From Agrococcus pavilionensis RW1 (GTDB lineage: Bacteria; Actinomycetota; Actinomycetes; Actinomycetales; Microbacteriaceae), in NCBI RefSeq assembly GCF_000400485.1, contig NZ_ASHR01000007.1, positions 1 through 59,900 on the forward strand: a DNA stretch of 59,900 nucleotides, in the 5' to 3' direction. The stretch's first letter is position 1, and each line of letters starts with the position of its first letter. Below are positions 25,017 to 33,583 of the stretch, piece by piece. Made by a program: the position numbers and the translations under genes. The notes beneath the pieces are model-generated. The model had not been told where the DNA came from. It made no database searches and worked only from the letters and a program-made list of their open reading frames with translations.

Positions 25017-27643
25017 CAGCGGGCCAGCTCCGGGGCGATCCGCTCGCGCTCGCCGTCCGGGAGCGCGAGCTCGATCGCCTCGGCGACGCTCAGCTCCGCC
25101 CCGCGCCGCTCGCCCGCCGCCATGCCGTCGGGGTCGGCGGCGCGGATGGCGTCGAGCTGCGGCACGTGCACCGTGAACGCCTCCGCGTCGAAGACGCCGA
25201 TGCGGTGGCGGATGCCGTCGGCGGCGGCCGCGAGCGCACCCGCCCGCTCGGCGTCGCCGCGCGCCGCCGCGACCGCGCACAGCCCCTCGAGGCCGTAGGC
25301 GACGCCCTCCTCGAAGTGCAGCCGCACCGAGACGAGCAGCGTGCGGATGCAGCCGGCCTCCGCCTGGTCGATCTCGCCGCGCACGAGCTGCAGCCGCGCC
25401 TGGTGGTTGCCGGCGACCGAGAGCGTGAAGAGGTCGCCGCCCGCCTCCGCGACCTGGGTCGCGCGGTCGAAGCGCGCTTGCGCCTCCTCGGTGTCGCCGC
25501 GCAGCCACGCGAGCCGGCCGCGCGAGACCTCGGTGATCGCCTCCGCCCACGTGTTGCCGAGCCGGCGCAAATGCTCGACCGCCTCCGCGAGCTCGCGCTC
25601 GGCGGTCGCGAGGTCGGGCATCGGCAGCTGCAGGCGCGCGGTCGCGCGCGCGGCCGTCGCCATCGCCGCGGCGTCGTCGTCGCCGCTCTCGCGGAAGAGC
25701 CGCACGCACTCGGCGAGGCCCGCGACGACGCCCTCGTTCGGCCGCTGCCACATCTCGCTCCAGAGGGCGAAGAACCACGCCACCGCGCGCGTGTGCGGCG
25801 TGATCGGCTGCTCCTTGCCGAGCAGCTCGAGCATCCACACCCGCACCTCGCCGAAGAAGCCCGCGACCCACCAGTAGATGAGCAGCCGCCACGCGAAGTC
25901 GCCCGCGTCGTCGAGCCGGTCGGTGTGCACGAGGTGCCGCACGGCGGCGCGCAGGTTCGGCAGCTCCGCGCCGAGCTGCACGACCGCGGCGCCCTGGTCG
26001 GCCCCGCGCAGCCCCGGCGCGACCCGCTCGACGAGGGCGCTGTAGTAGTCGGCGTGCGCCGCGCGCATCCGCCCCGCCTCGCCCTTCGCCTTGAGCTGCC
26101 CGAGCGCGTACTCGCGCACGATCGCGAGCAGCGAGAGCACCGAGTCGCCGCCGATCTCGGTCTGCCGCACGAGCGAGCCGTCGATGAGCGCGGCGATGCC
26201 GTCCATCGCCTGCCCCTCCCACGGCCGTCCCGCGCCGAGCGCCTCGACGGCGTCGAGCGAGAACTGGCGCGCGAAGACCCCGAGGTCCTCGAGCAGCGCC
26301 CGCTGCCAGTCGGGCAGCAGGCTCACGCTCCAGTCGATCGTCGCGCGCATCGTGCGGTGCCGGTCGGGCAGGTCGCGCTGCGCGCCCGTCAGGAGCGGCA
26401 GCGACTGCTCGAGCCGCTCGGCGATGCCGTGCGGCGTGAGCAGCCGCACCTTCGCCGCCGCGAGCTCGATCGCGAGCGGCAGCCCGTCGAGCCGGCGGCA
26501 GATGTCGGCGACCGCGGCCGCGTTCGCGTCGGTGAGCTCGAACCCGGGCTTGACGGCCTGCGCGCGGTCGACGAAGAGCGCGCACGCCGCGGCCCGGCCG
26601 ACGCGCGCCGCGCCGCCGCGCGCGGCCTCGTCGGGCACCGGCAGCGCGCCGACCTCGACGACGCGCTCGCCCCGCACGCGCAGCACGACGCGGCTCGTCA
26701 CGAGCAGCCCCGTCGCGGGCGCGCCGGCGTAGAGGCGCGCGAGCATCGGAGCCGCCTCGACGATCTGCTCGAAGTTGTCGAGCACGAGCAGCACCCGCCG
26801 GTCGGCGAGCGCGCGCGCGATGCGCTCCTCGAGCGCCGCCTCGCCCGTGTCGCGGATGCCGAGCACGTACGCGATCGTCGGCAGCAGCAGCCCGGGCTCG
26901 AGCACGCCCTCGAGCGGCACGAAGTAGCGGCCGTCGGGGAAGAGGTGCTCGGCCGCGCGCGCGACCTCGGCCGCGAGCCGGCTCTTGCCGATGCCGCCGG
27001 GCCCGATGAGGCTCACGATCGGGTCGCCGCCGCGCTCGAGCAGCGCGAGCACCTCGGCGATCTCGCGCTCGCGGCCGATCGTGGCGGAGTAGGGGACGGG
27101 GATGCGCGAGGCGGGGGTGGGCGGGATCTCGTCCGGCCCGCCGCCCTCCTGCGCGATGCGCGACTCATCGAAGCGCTCGGCGAGGAGCGTCGCGAGGTCG
27201 TTCGCGACCTGCTCCTCGAGCTGCTCGGCGGTGCGGAACGGGAGGTAGGCGACGGTGTCGTCGGCCTGGATGCGCGCGATGAGCTCGCGCAGCCGCGGCT
27301 CGCGCGACTCGGACTCGCGGATGTAGATGAGCTTCGGCATCGACGCGGGCGCGAGGCGGTACTCGTCCTCGAGCCCGGAGATCTGCTCCTCGGGCGCGAC
27401 CCAGCCGTAGCTGTCGCCGTAGATCCCGACGAAGACGTCGCTCTGCGCGAGGTAGGAGCGGTAGAGCGCGCGCGGCGGGTGCGGGCGGGCGCCGAGCTCG
27501 AACATGACGGGCGCGAGCCGCAGCCGCTCGATCGCGGCCCGCGCCGCGCGGCGCTCGTCGGCGAGCTCGCGCAGCGTCGAGCTCACGAACACGCGGATCC
27601 GCTGGTCGGGCGTGCGGATCGTGGGCCGTTGCGCCCCTGTCAT
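25013..27643 (-). CDS. DUF4062 - NB-ARC - helical-repeat STAND NTPase (proximal paralogue)
   Basis: An 876-residue paralogue of the next gene, with the same domain order. DUF4062: RIRVFVSSTLRELADERRAA, QSDVFVGIYGDSYGW, DEYRLAPASMPKLIYIRE. NTPase: Walker A GPGGIGKSRLAAEV near residue 212, Walker B VLLVLDNFEQIVE near 286, LLVTSRVVLRVRGE, RRLDGLPLAIELAAAKV, then TIDWSVSLLPDWQRALLEDLGVF. Helical repeats fill the C-terminal half. Similarity to the neighbour is high along the full length, so the pair arose by duplication. ATG at 27643 has AGGA eight bases away; an in-frame GTG two codons earlier is an alternative. Expression probably starts in the 50 bases upstream; nothing specific was seen there. 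Confidence 0.85.
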   Translation of the reverse strand: MTGAQRPTIRTPDQRIRVFVSSTLRELADERRAARAAIERLRLAPVMFELGARPHPPRALYRSYLAQSDVFVGIYGDSYGWVAPEEQISGLEDEYRLAPASMPKLIYIRESESREPRLRELIARIQADDTVAYLPFRTAEQLEEQVANDLATLLAERFDESRIAQEGGGPDEIPPTPASRIPVPYSATIGREREIAEVLALLERGGDPIVSLIGPGGIGKSRLAAEVARAAEHLFPDGRYFVPLEGVLEPGLLLPTIAYVLGIRDTGEAALEERIARALADRRVLLVLDNFEQIVEAAPMLARLYAGAPATGLLVTSRVVLRVRGERVVEVGALPVPDEAARGGAARVGRAAACALFVDRAQAVKPGFELTDANAAAVADICRRLDGLPLAIELAAAKVRLLTPHGIAERLEQSLPLLTGAQRDLPDRHRTMRATIDWSVSLLPDWQRALLEDLGVFARQFSLDAVEALGAGRPWEGQAMDGIAALIDGSLVRQTEIGGDSVLSLLAIVREYALGQLKAKGEAGRMRAAHADYYSALVERVAPGLRGADQGAAVVQLGAELPNLRAAVRHLVHTDRLDDAGDFAWRLLIYWWVAGFFGEVRVWMLELLGKEQPITPHTRAVAWFFALWSEMWQRPNEGVVAGLAECVRLFRESGDDDAAAMATAARATARLQLPMPDLATAERELAEAVEHLRRLGNTWAEAITEVSRGRLAWLRGDTEEAQARFDRATQVAEAGGDLFTLSVAGNHQARLQLVRGEIDQAEAGCIRTLLVSVRLHFEEGVAYGLEGLCAVAAARGDAERAGALAAAADGIRHRIGVFDAEAFTVHVPQLDAIRAADPDGMAAGERRGAELSVAEAIELALPDGERERIAPELARW

Positions 27644-27694
27644 GGGCACATCCTGCCGCGCGCGGGGCGCGACGGCTAGGACATCGTGAGCATC

Positions 27695-27734
27695 GATCAG
27701 CGCAGGATCGGCTCAAGCCGATCCTGCGCTGATC
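27695..27734. terminator. Strong intrinsic hairpin after the dienelactone hydrolase gene
   Basis: A perfect 19-base inverted repeat (GATCAGCGCAGGATCGGCT and its complement) separated by only CA. It lies nine bases beyond the hydrolase stop and upstream of the STAND genes, on the same strand, so it should isolate the STAND operon from read-through. Confidence 0.9.
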
Positions 27735-27743
27735 ACGCTCGGA

Positions 27744-28400
27744 TCAGGGCTCGCGGCTGAGGCGCGAGCGGAGGAACTGCTTCGTCTCCGCCCACGCCGC
27801 CTCCGACGCATCCCGGCTGTACTTCGACACATCCGCGTTCTGGAACCCGTGGATCGAAGCCGGGTACGAGCGCACGTGCACGTCGTCGTAGCCCTCGGCC
27901 TCGAGCCGCGCGCGGTAGTCCTCGGGCGCCTCGCGGTCGCTCCAGTCGTCGCTCTCGGCGAGCTGGAAGAGCACCGGCACGCGCGGGCCCGACTCGATGC
28001 CGGGGAAGGGGGCGCCGTAGTAGGCGACGATCGCGTCGAGCGTCGGCTGCTGCGCGGCGTACATGAGCGCGATCGTCGAGCCCATCGAGAAGCCCACGAC
28101 GCCCGCGCGGCGGCTGCCGCCCGCGCGCGCCTCGCCGAGCGTCTCGCTCAGGATGTGGAGCGCGCCCTCGAGGTCGGCGTAGCGCTCCTGCAGCAGCTCG
28201 CCCGCCTCGGCGTCCTCGCGCGTCGACCGGCCGGCGTAGAAGTCGGGCACGGCGACGCGGAAGCCCTCGTCGGCCAGGCGCCGGCCGAACGCATCGATCC
28301 ACGGCAGCCGGCCGTTCCAGTCGTGCGCGAGCACCACCACGGGGTCGCCCTCCGCGCCGTACCAGCGGGTCGCGGTGTCGTCGGTCGTCTCGATCGCCAT
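27744..28400 (-). CDS. Dienelactone hydrolase-family protein
   Basis: A 218-residue alpha/beta hydrolase. Key segments are VVLAHDWNGRLPWIDAFGRRLADEGF, the nucleophile elbow GVVGFSMGSTIAL near residue 106, AESDDW (acid) and SIHGFQN (His). The elbow holds serine rather than the cysteine of classical dienelactone hydrolases, so an esterase or other hydrolytic activity is possible. It is cytosolic, with no signal peptide. It stands alone on its strand, followed by a perfect terminator, and is divergent from a DUF1206 gene. Confidence 0.85.
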   Translation of the reverse strand: MAIETTDDTATRWYGAEGDPVVVLAHDWNGRLPWIDAFGRRLADEGFRVAVPDFYAGRSTREDAEAGELLQERYADLEGALHILSETLGEARAGGSRRAGVVGFSMGSTIALMYAAQQPTLDAIVAYYGAPFPGIESGPRVPVLFQLAESDDWSDREAPEDYRARLEAEGYDDVHVRSYPASIHGFQNADVSKYSRDASEAAWAETKQFLRSRLSREP

Positions 28401-28457
28401 GCTGCGCTCCTTCGCTCTCTCCAGGGAAACGGTAGCCCAGCCACGTACGGTGCCCCC

Positions 28458-29303
28458 ATGGCAGACGGAGACACCTCGCGCATCCACCGCTCCAAGGCGT
28501 TCGGCGCCGCGGGCCGCGCCGGCGACAAGGCGCAGGATGCGGCCGGGCGGGCCAAGCGCCACCCCGCCGCCTCGATCGCGCAGGGCGTCGGCCAGGTCGC
28601 GAACGGCATCGTGCACCTCATCATCGGCGGCATCGCGCTCGGGATCGCGTTCGGCGCGGGCGGCTCGGCCGACCAGTCGGGCGCGATGCGGGCGCTGCAG
28701 CAGACCCCGCTCGGCGCGGTCGCGATCTGGTTCGTCGGCATCGCGCTCGCGGCGCTCGCCGTGCACTCCGCCGTCACCGCGATCGCCGAGTCGCGCAGCG
28801 GCTGGAAGGAGGCCGTGCGGCCGGGCGGTCGGGCGGTCGCCTACGCGGCCGTGTCGGTGACCGCCCTGAGCTTCGCGCTCGGCGGTGGCAGCGACAGCGA
28901 GCAGGGCGCGCAGTCCGTCTCGGCGCAGCTGCTCGCGACGCCCTTCGGGCCGTGGCTCGTGGGGCTCCTCGGGCTCGCGATCGTCGCGGTCGGCGTCGCC
29001 TTCGTCGTCCGGGGCGCGAAGCGCGAGTTCCGCGAGGACGTGTCGCCGCCCGCTCGCTACCGGAAGGCCGTCGACGTGCTCGGCACCGCCGGCTACATCG
29101 CGAAGGGCGGCGCGGTCGCGATCGTCGGCGTGCTGTTCGTCACCGCCGCCTTCCAGCGCGACCCCGAGGAGGCGGGCGGCCTCGACGGGGCGCTGCAGTC
29201 GCTCACGACGGTGCCGGGCGGCGTCATCCTGCTCGTCGCGATCGCGCTCGGCCTCATGCTCTACGGCGTCTACTGCTTCGCGCGCGGCGCCTGGTCGCGC
29301 TGA
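28458..29303 (+). CDS. DUF1206 integral membrane protein
   Basis: A 281-residue protein with six predicted membrane segments, in three repeated pairs, each repeat beginning with a similar pattern (VGQVANGIVHLIIGGIALGI, GGRAVAYAAVSVTALSFAL, LGTAGYIAKGGAVAIVGVL). This threefold repeat is the DUF1206 layout. Function unknown. The N-terminal 40 residues are basic and cytosolic. The ATG at 28458 has no strong ribosome site, but homology begins soon after. Confidence 0.85.
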   Translation: MADGDTSRIHRSKAFGAAGRAGDKAQDAAGRAKRHPAASIAQGVGQVANGIVHLIIGGIALGIAFGAGGSADQSGAMRALQQTPLGAVAIWFVGIALAALAVHSAVTAIAESRSGWKEAVRPGGRAVAYAAVSVTALSFALGGGSDSEQGAQSVSAQLLATPFGPWLVGLLGLAIVAVGVAFVVRGAKREFREDVSPPARYRKAVDVLGTAGYIAKGGAVAIVGVLFVTAAFQRDPEEAGGLDGALQSLTTVPGGVILLVAIALGLMLYGVYCFARGAWSR

Positions 29304-29393
29304 CCGCCGGCGCGCGCTCGCCGCTGCGGCGGGTCGACTCGGCGAGGAGGGGTCGACTCGAGCCCGCCTGCCCGCATGCGATGGGATGGGGGC

Positions 29394-30260
29394 ATGGCGA
29401 TCGAGCTCGAGACCCCCACCGAGGCCGCGCTGCCGGAGGCGCTCGAAGCGCTCCGCCGCTGGCAGCGCGACGACGCGCCGCTGCAGCTGCACCCCGGCGA
29501 CGTCGGCTGGCTCTGGCGCTTCGGCGTGGCGGCGACCGCCGCGGCGCTCCGCTCGTGGCGGCGGGACGGCGCGCTCGCGGCGGTCGGCATGCTCGACGGC
29601 GAGGTGCTCCGCGTCGCGATCGACCCCGAGCTGCAGGGCGATGCGCCGCTCGCGCGCGCGATCGCGGCCGACGCGGCCGATCCGTCGCGCGGCGTGCTGC
29701 CCGATCGCGCGGATGCCGCGGTCGAGGCCCCCGTCGGCGCGTGCGTGCTCGACGAGCTCGGCGCGCTCGGCTGGGGCGAGGGCGAGCCGTGGGCGCTCCT
29801 GCGCCGCGACCTCGAGGCGCAGGTCGAGCCGCACGGCCTGCGCGTCGTCGTTGTCGGACCGGAGCTCGCCCCCGAGCGCACCGCGGTGCACCGCGAGGGC
29901 TTCGCGCGCGCGAGCTTCACCGTCGAGCGCTGGCACGCGATGGCCTCGGGCCCCCTCTACGCCGACGCCCGCTGCCTCCTGGCCGTCGACGAGCGGGGCG
30001 AGGCGGCCGCCGCCATCACGGTGTGGTCGGCCGGCCCCGGTCGGCCGGGGCTCATCGAGCCGCTCGCGGTGCACCCAGCCCAGCGAGGTCGAGGCATCGG
30101 CCGGGCGATCACGGTCGCGGGCGCCGCGGCGCTCCGCGAGCTCGGCTCGAGCGCCGCGCTCGTGGCGACCCCGATCTCGAACGGCGCTGCGGTCGCGACC
30201 TACCGCAGCGCAGGGTTCGCGATGCTCGGCGAACGCCGCGACCGCTGCCGCGGCGCGTAG
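29394..30260 (+). CDS. GNAT-family N-acetyltransferase
   Basis: A 288-residue protein whose C-terminal half has the GNAT acetyl-CoA motif: IEPLAVHPAQRGRGIGRAITVAGAAALRELG, with Q-R-G-R-G-I-G binding the pyrophosphate, followed by ATPISNGAAVATYRSAGF. The N-terminal half is poorly conserved and may be a degenerate second GNAT fold. Substrate unknown. ATG at 29394, after GATGGGGGC, is preferred over ATGs at 29376 and 29381. Confidence 0.8.
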   Translation: MAIELETPTEAALPEALEALRRWQRDDAPLQLHPGDVGWLWRFGVAATAAALRSWRRDGALAAVGMLDGEVLRVAIDPELQGDAPLARAIAADAADPSRGVLPDRADAAVEAPVGACVLDELGALGWGEGEPWALLRRDLEAQVEPHGLRVVVVGPELAPERTAVHREGFARASFTVERWHAMASGPLYADARCLLAVDERGEAAAAITVWSAGPGRPGLIEPLAVHPAQRGRGIGRAITVAGAAALRELGSSAALVATPISNGAAVATYRSAGFAMLGERRDRCRGA

Positions 30261-30264
30261 CGCC

Positions 30265-30759
30265 TCAGCGCGGCCCGGGCCGCGTGCGCGGGTGCGGCAG
30301 GATCGGGTTCCGCAGCCGCAGCAGCTCCTTCGCGATCTCGGCGGGGGTCTTGCCGCCGCGCTCGCGCACGGGCAGGTCGTCGAGCGTCGGCTCGGGGTTC
30401 CGGTCGGATGCGTCGTCGTCCTCGCGCGGGAAGCCGGTCGTCCCGCGTCGCGCGCGCGACGCATCCGCCGCCTCGTGCTCGGCGCGCCCGGCGTCCTCCG
30501 GCGCCTCGGGCACGTGCGGGTGCGGCTCGACGTGGCCGCGCAGGCGCGCGTCGAGCGCCGAGAGGTCGGGGCTCGTCGCCTGCAGGTCGCGGCCCATGGT
30601 GCGCAGCACGCGCACGGTCGTCTCGTAGTCCTCGTCGGAGACCGAGCGCTCGACGCGCCGCGAGACCTCCTCGTCGCCGAGCGAGCGACGGGCTCGCTCG
30701 ACGGCGGCTGCGGCGAGCTCGACCCAGTCCTCGAGCCGGCGACCCCGGTGCACGGCCAT
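30265..30759 (-). CDS. Conserved hypothetical protein
   Basis: A 164-residue hydrophilic protein with a helical N-terminal half ([36 protein letters not shown]), a Pro/Asp/Glu-rich middle and a C-terminal segment, [21 protein letters not shown]. No domain recognised. The start is well supported: AAGGAGGT lies four bases before the ATG at 30759. It is convergent with the GNAT gene (only four bases between stops) and divergent from dcd. Confidence 0.75.
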   Translation of the reverse strand: MAVHRGRRLEDWVELAAAAVERARRSLGDEEVSRRVERSVSDEDYETTVRVLRTMGRDLQATSPDLSALDARLRGHVEPHPHVPEAPEDAGRAEHEAADASRARRGTTGFPREDDDASDRNPEPTLDDLPVRERGGKTPAEIAKELLRLRNPILPHPRTRPGPR

Positions 30760-30845
30760 GGCGACCTCCTTCACCCCATCGTGCTCCCTTCTGCTGGGAA
30801 GCGCACGCGCCGACCCGGCGCGGCGCGGGCGATACGCTCGGGCTC

Positions 30846-31484
30846 GTGCTGCTCAGCGATCGCGACATCCGCGCCCGGCTCGCATCGGGCGACCTCGGCC
30901 TCGACCCCCTCGACCTGCAGATGGTGCAGCCCTCGAGCGTCGACGTGCGGCTCGACCGGGCGTTCCGGCTCTTCGACAACCACAAGTACCCGTTCATCGA
31001 CCCGGCCGAGGACCAGCCCGAGCTCACGCGGCTCGTCGAGGTCGGCCCCGACGAGCCGTTCATCCTCCACCCGGGCGAGTTCGTGCTCGGTGCGACCTAC
31101 GAGCGCGTGACGCTGCCCGACGACGTCGCGGCGCGGCTCGAGGGCAAGTCGTCGCTCGGCCGCCTGGGCCTCCTGACGCACTCGACGGCGGGCTTCATCG
31201 ACCCGGGCTTCTCGGGCCACGTGACGCTCGAGCTCTCGAACGTCTCGACGCTGCCGATCAAGCTGTGGCCGGGCATGAAGATCGGCCAGGTCTGCTACTT
31301 CCAGCTCTCGTCGCCCGCCGAGACGCCCTACGGCAAGGGCGGCAACCTCAACCGCTACCAGGGCCAGCGCGGCCCGACCGCGTCGCGCTCGGCGCAGTCG
31401 TTCCACCGCACGCGCATCGAGTCGCCGATCGGCGCCGGCGACGTGCCGGCCGTGCCGGCCGAGGTCGAGCAGGCGGAGCCGTGA
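30846..31484 (+). CDS. dcd: dCTP deaminase
   Basis: A 212-residue dUTPase-fold enzyme. It begins [12 protein letters not shown] and has [51 protein letters not shown] with the catalytic glutamate, and [16 protein letters not shown], then a C-terminal lid segment [10 protein letters not shown]. It deaminates dCTP to dUTP, and in many actinobacteria goes on to dUMP. GTG at 30846 is the start because the conserved protein begins there. Housekeeping role in pyrimidine nucleotide supply. Confidence 0.95.
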   Translation: MLLSDRDIRARLASGDLGLDPLDLQMVQPSSVDVRLDRAFRLFDNHKYPFIDPAEDQPELTRLVEVGPDEPFILHPGEFVLGATYERVTLPDDVAARLEGKSSLGRLGLLTHSTAGFIDPGFSGHVTLELSNVSTLPIKLWPGMKIGQVCYFQLSSPAETPYGKGGNLNRYQGQRGPTASRSAQSFHRTRIESPIGAGDVPAVPAEVEQAEP

Positions 31485-31494
31485 GCCGCCGCTG

Positions 31495-32373
31495 ATGGCC
31501 GGTCCGCTGCGGGTCGAGCGCGACGTGTCGGTCGCGGCGTGGCTCGCGGACGCCCTGTCGTGGGAGAGCACCCTCGCGGTCATCGTCCCGCCGATCTTCG
31601 ACGCCTACGCGCGCATCCTGCACCCCGCGACGCTCCAGACCCCGACGGGGAGGACGGATGCGTGGGGCGGGCCCGAGCTCGACGCTCGCGACCTGCGGTG
31701 GGACGAGGCGGCGGCGCTCGTGGGCGAGCGCCAGGGCGAGTCGCCATTCACCGCGTGGGAGGCGCGCTTCGGCTCGGGAGCGCTCGACCTGCCCGACGGC
31801 CGCAGCATCACCGAGCCGCACCTCGGCGACATCCCGGTCGGCACGCTCGCGCACCTCGCGGCGCTGCTCGTCGACGAGCACGGCGACGCCGAGGTGCTCG
31901 CGGCGGTGTGGGAGGGCAGCGGCCTCGACCAGAGCGGCATCGGCTGGATGTTCTTCCCCGGCCCGGGCGAGCCGCCCCTGACCGCCCAGCAGGAGCGCGC
32001 GCTCGAGGCCGAGCACCGAGCCGCGTTCGAGGCGTCGATCGACCCCGAGGTCCGCGCGGCGATGGCCGAGCGCGCGCTCCTGCAGCTCCCGGGGCGCGAC
32101 CACGTGCTGCTGCGGGGTCGGCTCGAGGCCTTCGCCGACCCGGCGTGGGAGCGCGCGGCCGGCCTCGGCTGGCGACCCGGCGTCGGCGGCGAGGGCCGCA
32201 CGCCGAACGCGCTCTGGCCCGCCGAGCCGCCCGGCGCCCCCGCGTGGTTCGTCGCGACCGACGTCGACCTCGACGTGACGCTCGTCGGCGGCAGCGCGCA
32301 CCTCATCGGCCGAGTGCTCGGGCATCCCGCGCTCGAGGCCGAGCGCATCCGGCCCACCGACCCGCTCGTCTGA
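31495..32373 (+). CDS. Conserved hypothetical protein
   Basis: A 292-residue acidic protein without signal peptide or membrane segments. It has WLADALSWESTLAVIVPPIFDAYARILHP near the N-terminus, GTLAHLAALLVDEHGDAEVL in the middle, and a C-terminal segment with FVATDVDLDVTLVGGSAHLIGRVL. Codon use and the ordered, Trp-rich sequence say it is real. I do not recognise the family; similar proteins seem to occur in other Microbacteriaceae. It starts ten bases after dcd and may be co-transcribed. Confidence 0.75.
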   Translation: MAGPLRVERDVSVAAWLADALSWESTLAVIVPPIFDAYARILHPATLQTPTGRTDAWGGPELDARDLRWDEAAALVGERQGESPFTAWEARFGSGALDLPDGRSITEPHLGDIPVGTLAHLAALLVDEHGDAEVLAAVWEGSGLDQSGIGWMFFPGPGEPPLTAQQERALEAEHRAAFEASIDPEVRAAMAERALLQLPGRDHVLLRGRLEAFADPAWERAAGLGWRPGVGGEGRTPNALWPAEPPGAPAWFVATDVDLDVTLVGGSAHLIGRVLGHPALEAERIRPTDPLV

Positions 32374-32439
32374 GCGCGGCTCGGCGCGCGCATCCGGCCC
32401 GCCGCCTGTGAGCCGCGACGGGGCGGAGCGGCCCGTCAG

Positions 32440-32955
32440 CGCACGACGATCTGCGCCGGCGAGCGGTCAGGAGGGGCGGATGCGTGCCTCGGGCTCGACC
32501 GCTCGGGAGCACGAGCCGCGAGCGCTGCGCGAGCGCCTCGAGCAGCCGCGTCGCGTGCGCGAACCCCGCGCGCTCGGCGATCGCGAGCGCGTCGCGGAGC
32601 GCCGTCTCGGCCTCGCCGCGCTGGCCCGCGAGCAGCAGCTCCTCGGCGAGCCGGCGCAGCGTGTGCACGTGCAGCCGCACGGGCAGCCGGCCGCGAGCGG
32701 CGGCCGCCGCGGCCGCGCGCCACGCGTCGGGGTCGGAGCCCGCGCGATCGGCCCCCGAGAGCTCGGCGTCGATCGCGGCCCGCCAGTCGTCGGCCACCGG
32801 CCACACGGCGACCCGCTCGAGCGTCGCGCGGAGCCGCGCCTCGGCCTCCTCGGTCGACATGCCGACGGGGCTCGCGCCCGCGCGGCGCATGCGCGCGAGC
32901 ACGTGGGAGCCGAGCGCGATGAGCGAGTAGGTCGGGCCCGGCTCCGGCCCCGCGT
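32440..32955 (-). pseudogene. Remnant of a LuxR-type regulator ATPase (TPR part only)
   Basis: The minus strand carries a coherent stretch, DPDAWRAAAAAAARGRLPVRLHVHTLRRLAEELLLAGQRGEAETALRDALAIAERAGFAHATRLLEAL in pieces, resembling the helical region just before the DNA-binding domain of large LuxR-family ATPase regulators. The ATPase core is missing; upstream the frame is closed by an in-frame TGA inside the neighbouring 2H-phosphoesterase gene. The LuxR HTH is also missing; downstream the frame runs into nonsense and then into the 3' end of the convergent gene. No convincing start codon. This 580-base gap holds nothing else I can identify. Confidence 0.6.
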
Positions 32956-33488
32956 CAGGGCGCGACGAGCGTCACGACCCGGGTCGACGCATCCCATCGC
33001 CGCACCGCGACCCCGGTGCCCTCGATCGCCGGCCCGAGCAGCGCGAGCGCCGGCGCGAGGTCGGCGGTGCGCAACCGGCGGGCGAGGGTGACGTGCGGCA
33101 TCCAGCGGTCCGGCAGCAGGTGCGGCGGGTCGTCGCCCTCGCCCGCCGCTCGCAGCACCGCGGCGTGCAGCACGAGGAGCGCCGCCGACGGCACGACGGC
33201 GCGCGCGAGCACGCGCCGCTCGCCGGAGCCGAGCAGCAGCGGGGGCCCGAGCTCGATCGGGATCGGCAGGTCAGCGTCGATCGAGAGCGGATGCGGCACG
33301 GGGCTCGAGCGCGCCGCGAGCGTCACGTGCGGGCGGTTGCTCGCCGCGGTGTGCCCCGCGAGGCTCGAGAGGCCGGCTGCGGCGAGCGCCTCCCAGTCGC
33401 GGCGCACGGCCGCCTCGGCGTCGTCGTCGAGCAGCAGCTCGAGGCTCGTGATCGCCTTCGTCCGCTCGCTCGGCCCGCGCGGCTCCAT
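32955..33488 (-). CDS. 2H phosphoesterase (LigT/2'-5' RNA ligase-like)
   Basis: A 177-residue protein with two H-x-T motifs, RPHVTLAAR near residue 50 and MPHVTLARRL near 125, spaced as in the 2H phosphoesterase superfamily. Members act on 2',3'-cyclic phosphates or RNA ends; substrate here is unknown. ATG at 33488 has GAGGA about seven bases upstream and is preferred to ATG at 33506. The stop is followed at once by the LuxR-type remnant. Confidence 0.8.
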   Translation of the reverse strand: MEPRGPSERTKAITSLELLLDDDAEAAVRRDWEALAAAGLSSLAGHTAASNRPHVTLAARSSPVPHPLSIDADLPIPIELGPPLLLGSGERRVLARAVVPSAALLVLHAAVLRAAGEGDDPPHLLPDRWMPHVTLARRLRTADLAPALALLGPAIEGTGVAVRRWDASTRVVTLVAP

Positions 33489-33524
33489 GCGGTCATCCTC
33501 GCGCATCCGCCGCCTTGCACGAGG

Positions 33525-33554
33525 CGGGCCGGCCCGCGATCGCGGACCGGCCCG
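33525..33554. terminator. Probable terminator of the SDR gene
   Basis: CGGGCCGG and CCGGCCCG pair around a loop that itself contains the palindrome CGCGATCGCG. It is 30 bases beyond the SDR stop on the minus strand, in the gap before the 2H-phosphoesterase gene. Confidence 0.6.
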
Positions 33555-33583
33555 GAGCCTGCGGCGCTGCGCGCCGGGCCGCG

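Noticed and set aside
25013-27643. Calling the STAND genes SARP/AfsR- or LuxR-type transcription regulators
   Set aside because: NTPase and repeat regions are similar, but there is no BTAD, OmpR-type or LuxR DNA-binding domain; the N-terminus is DUF4062.
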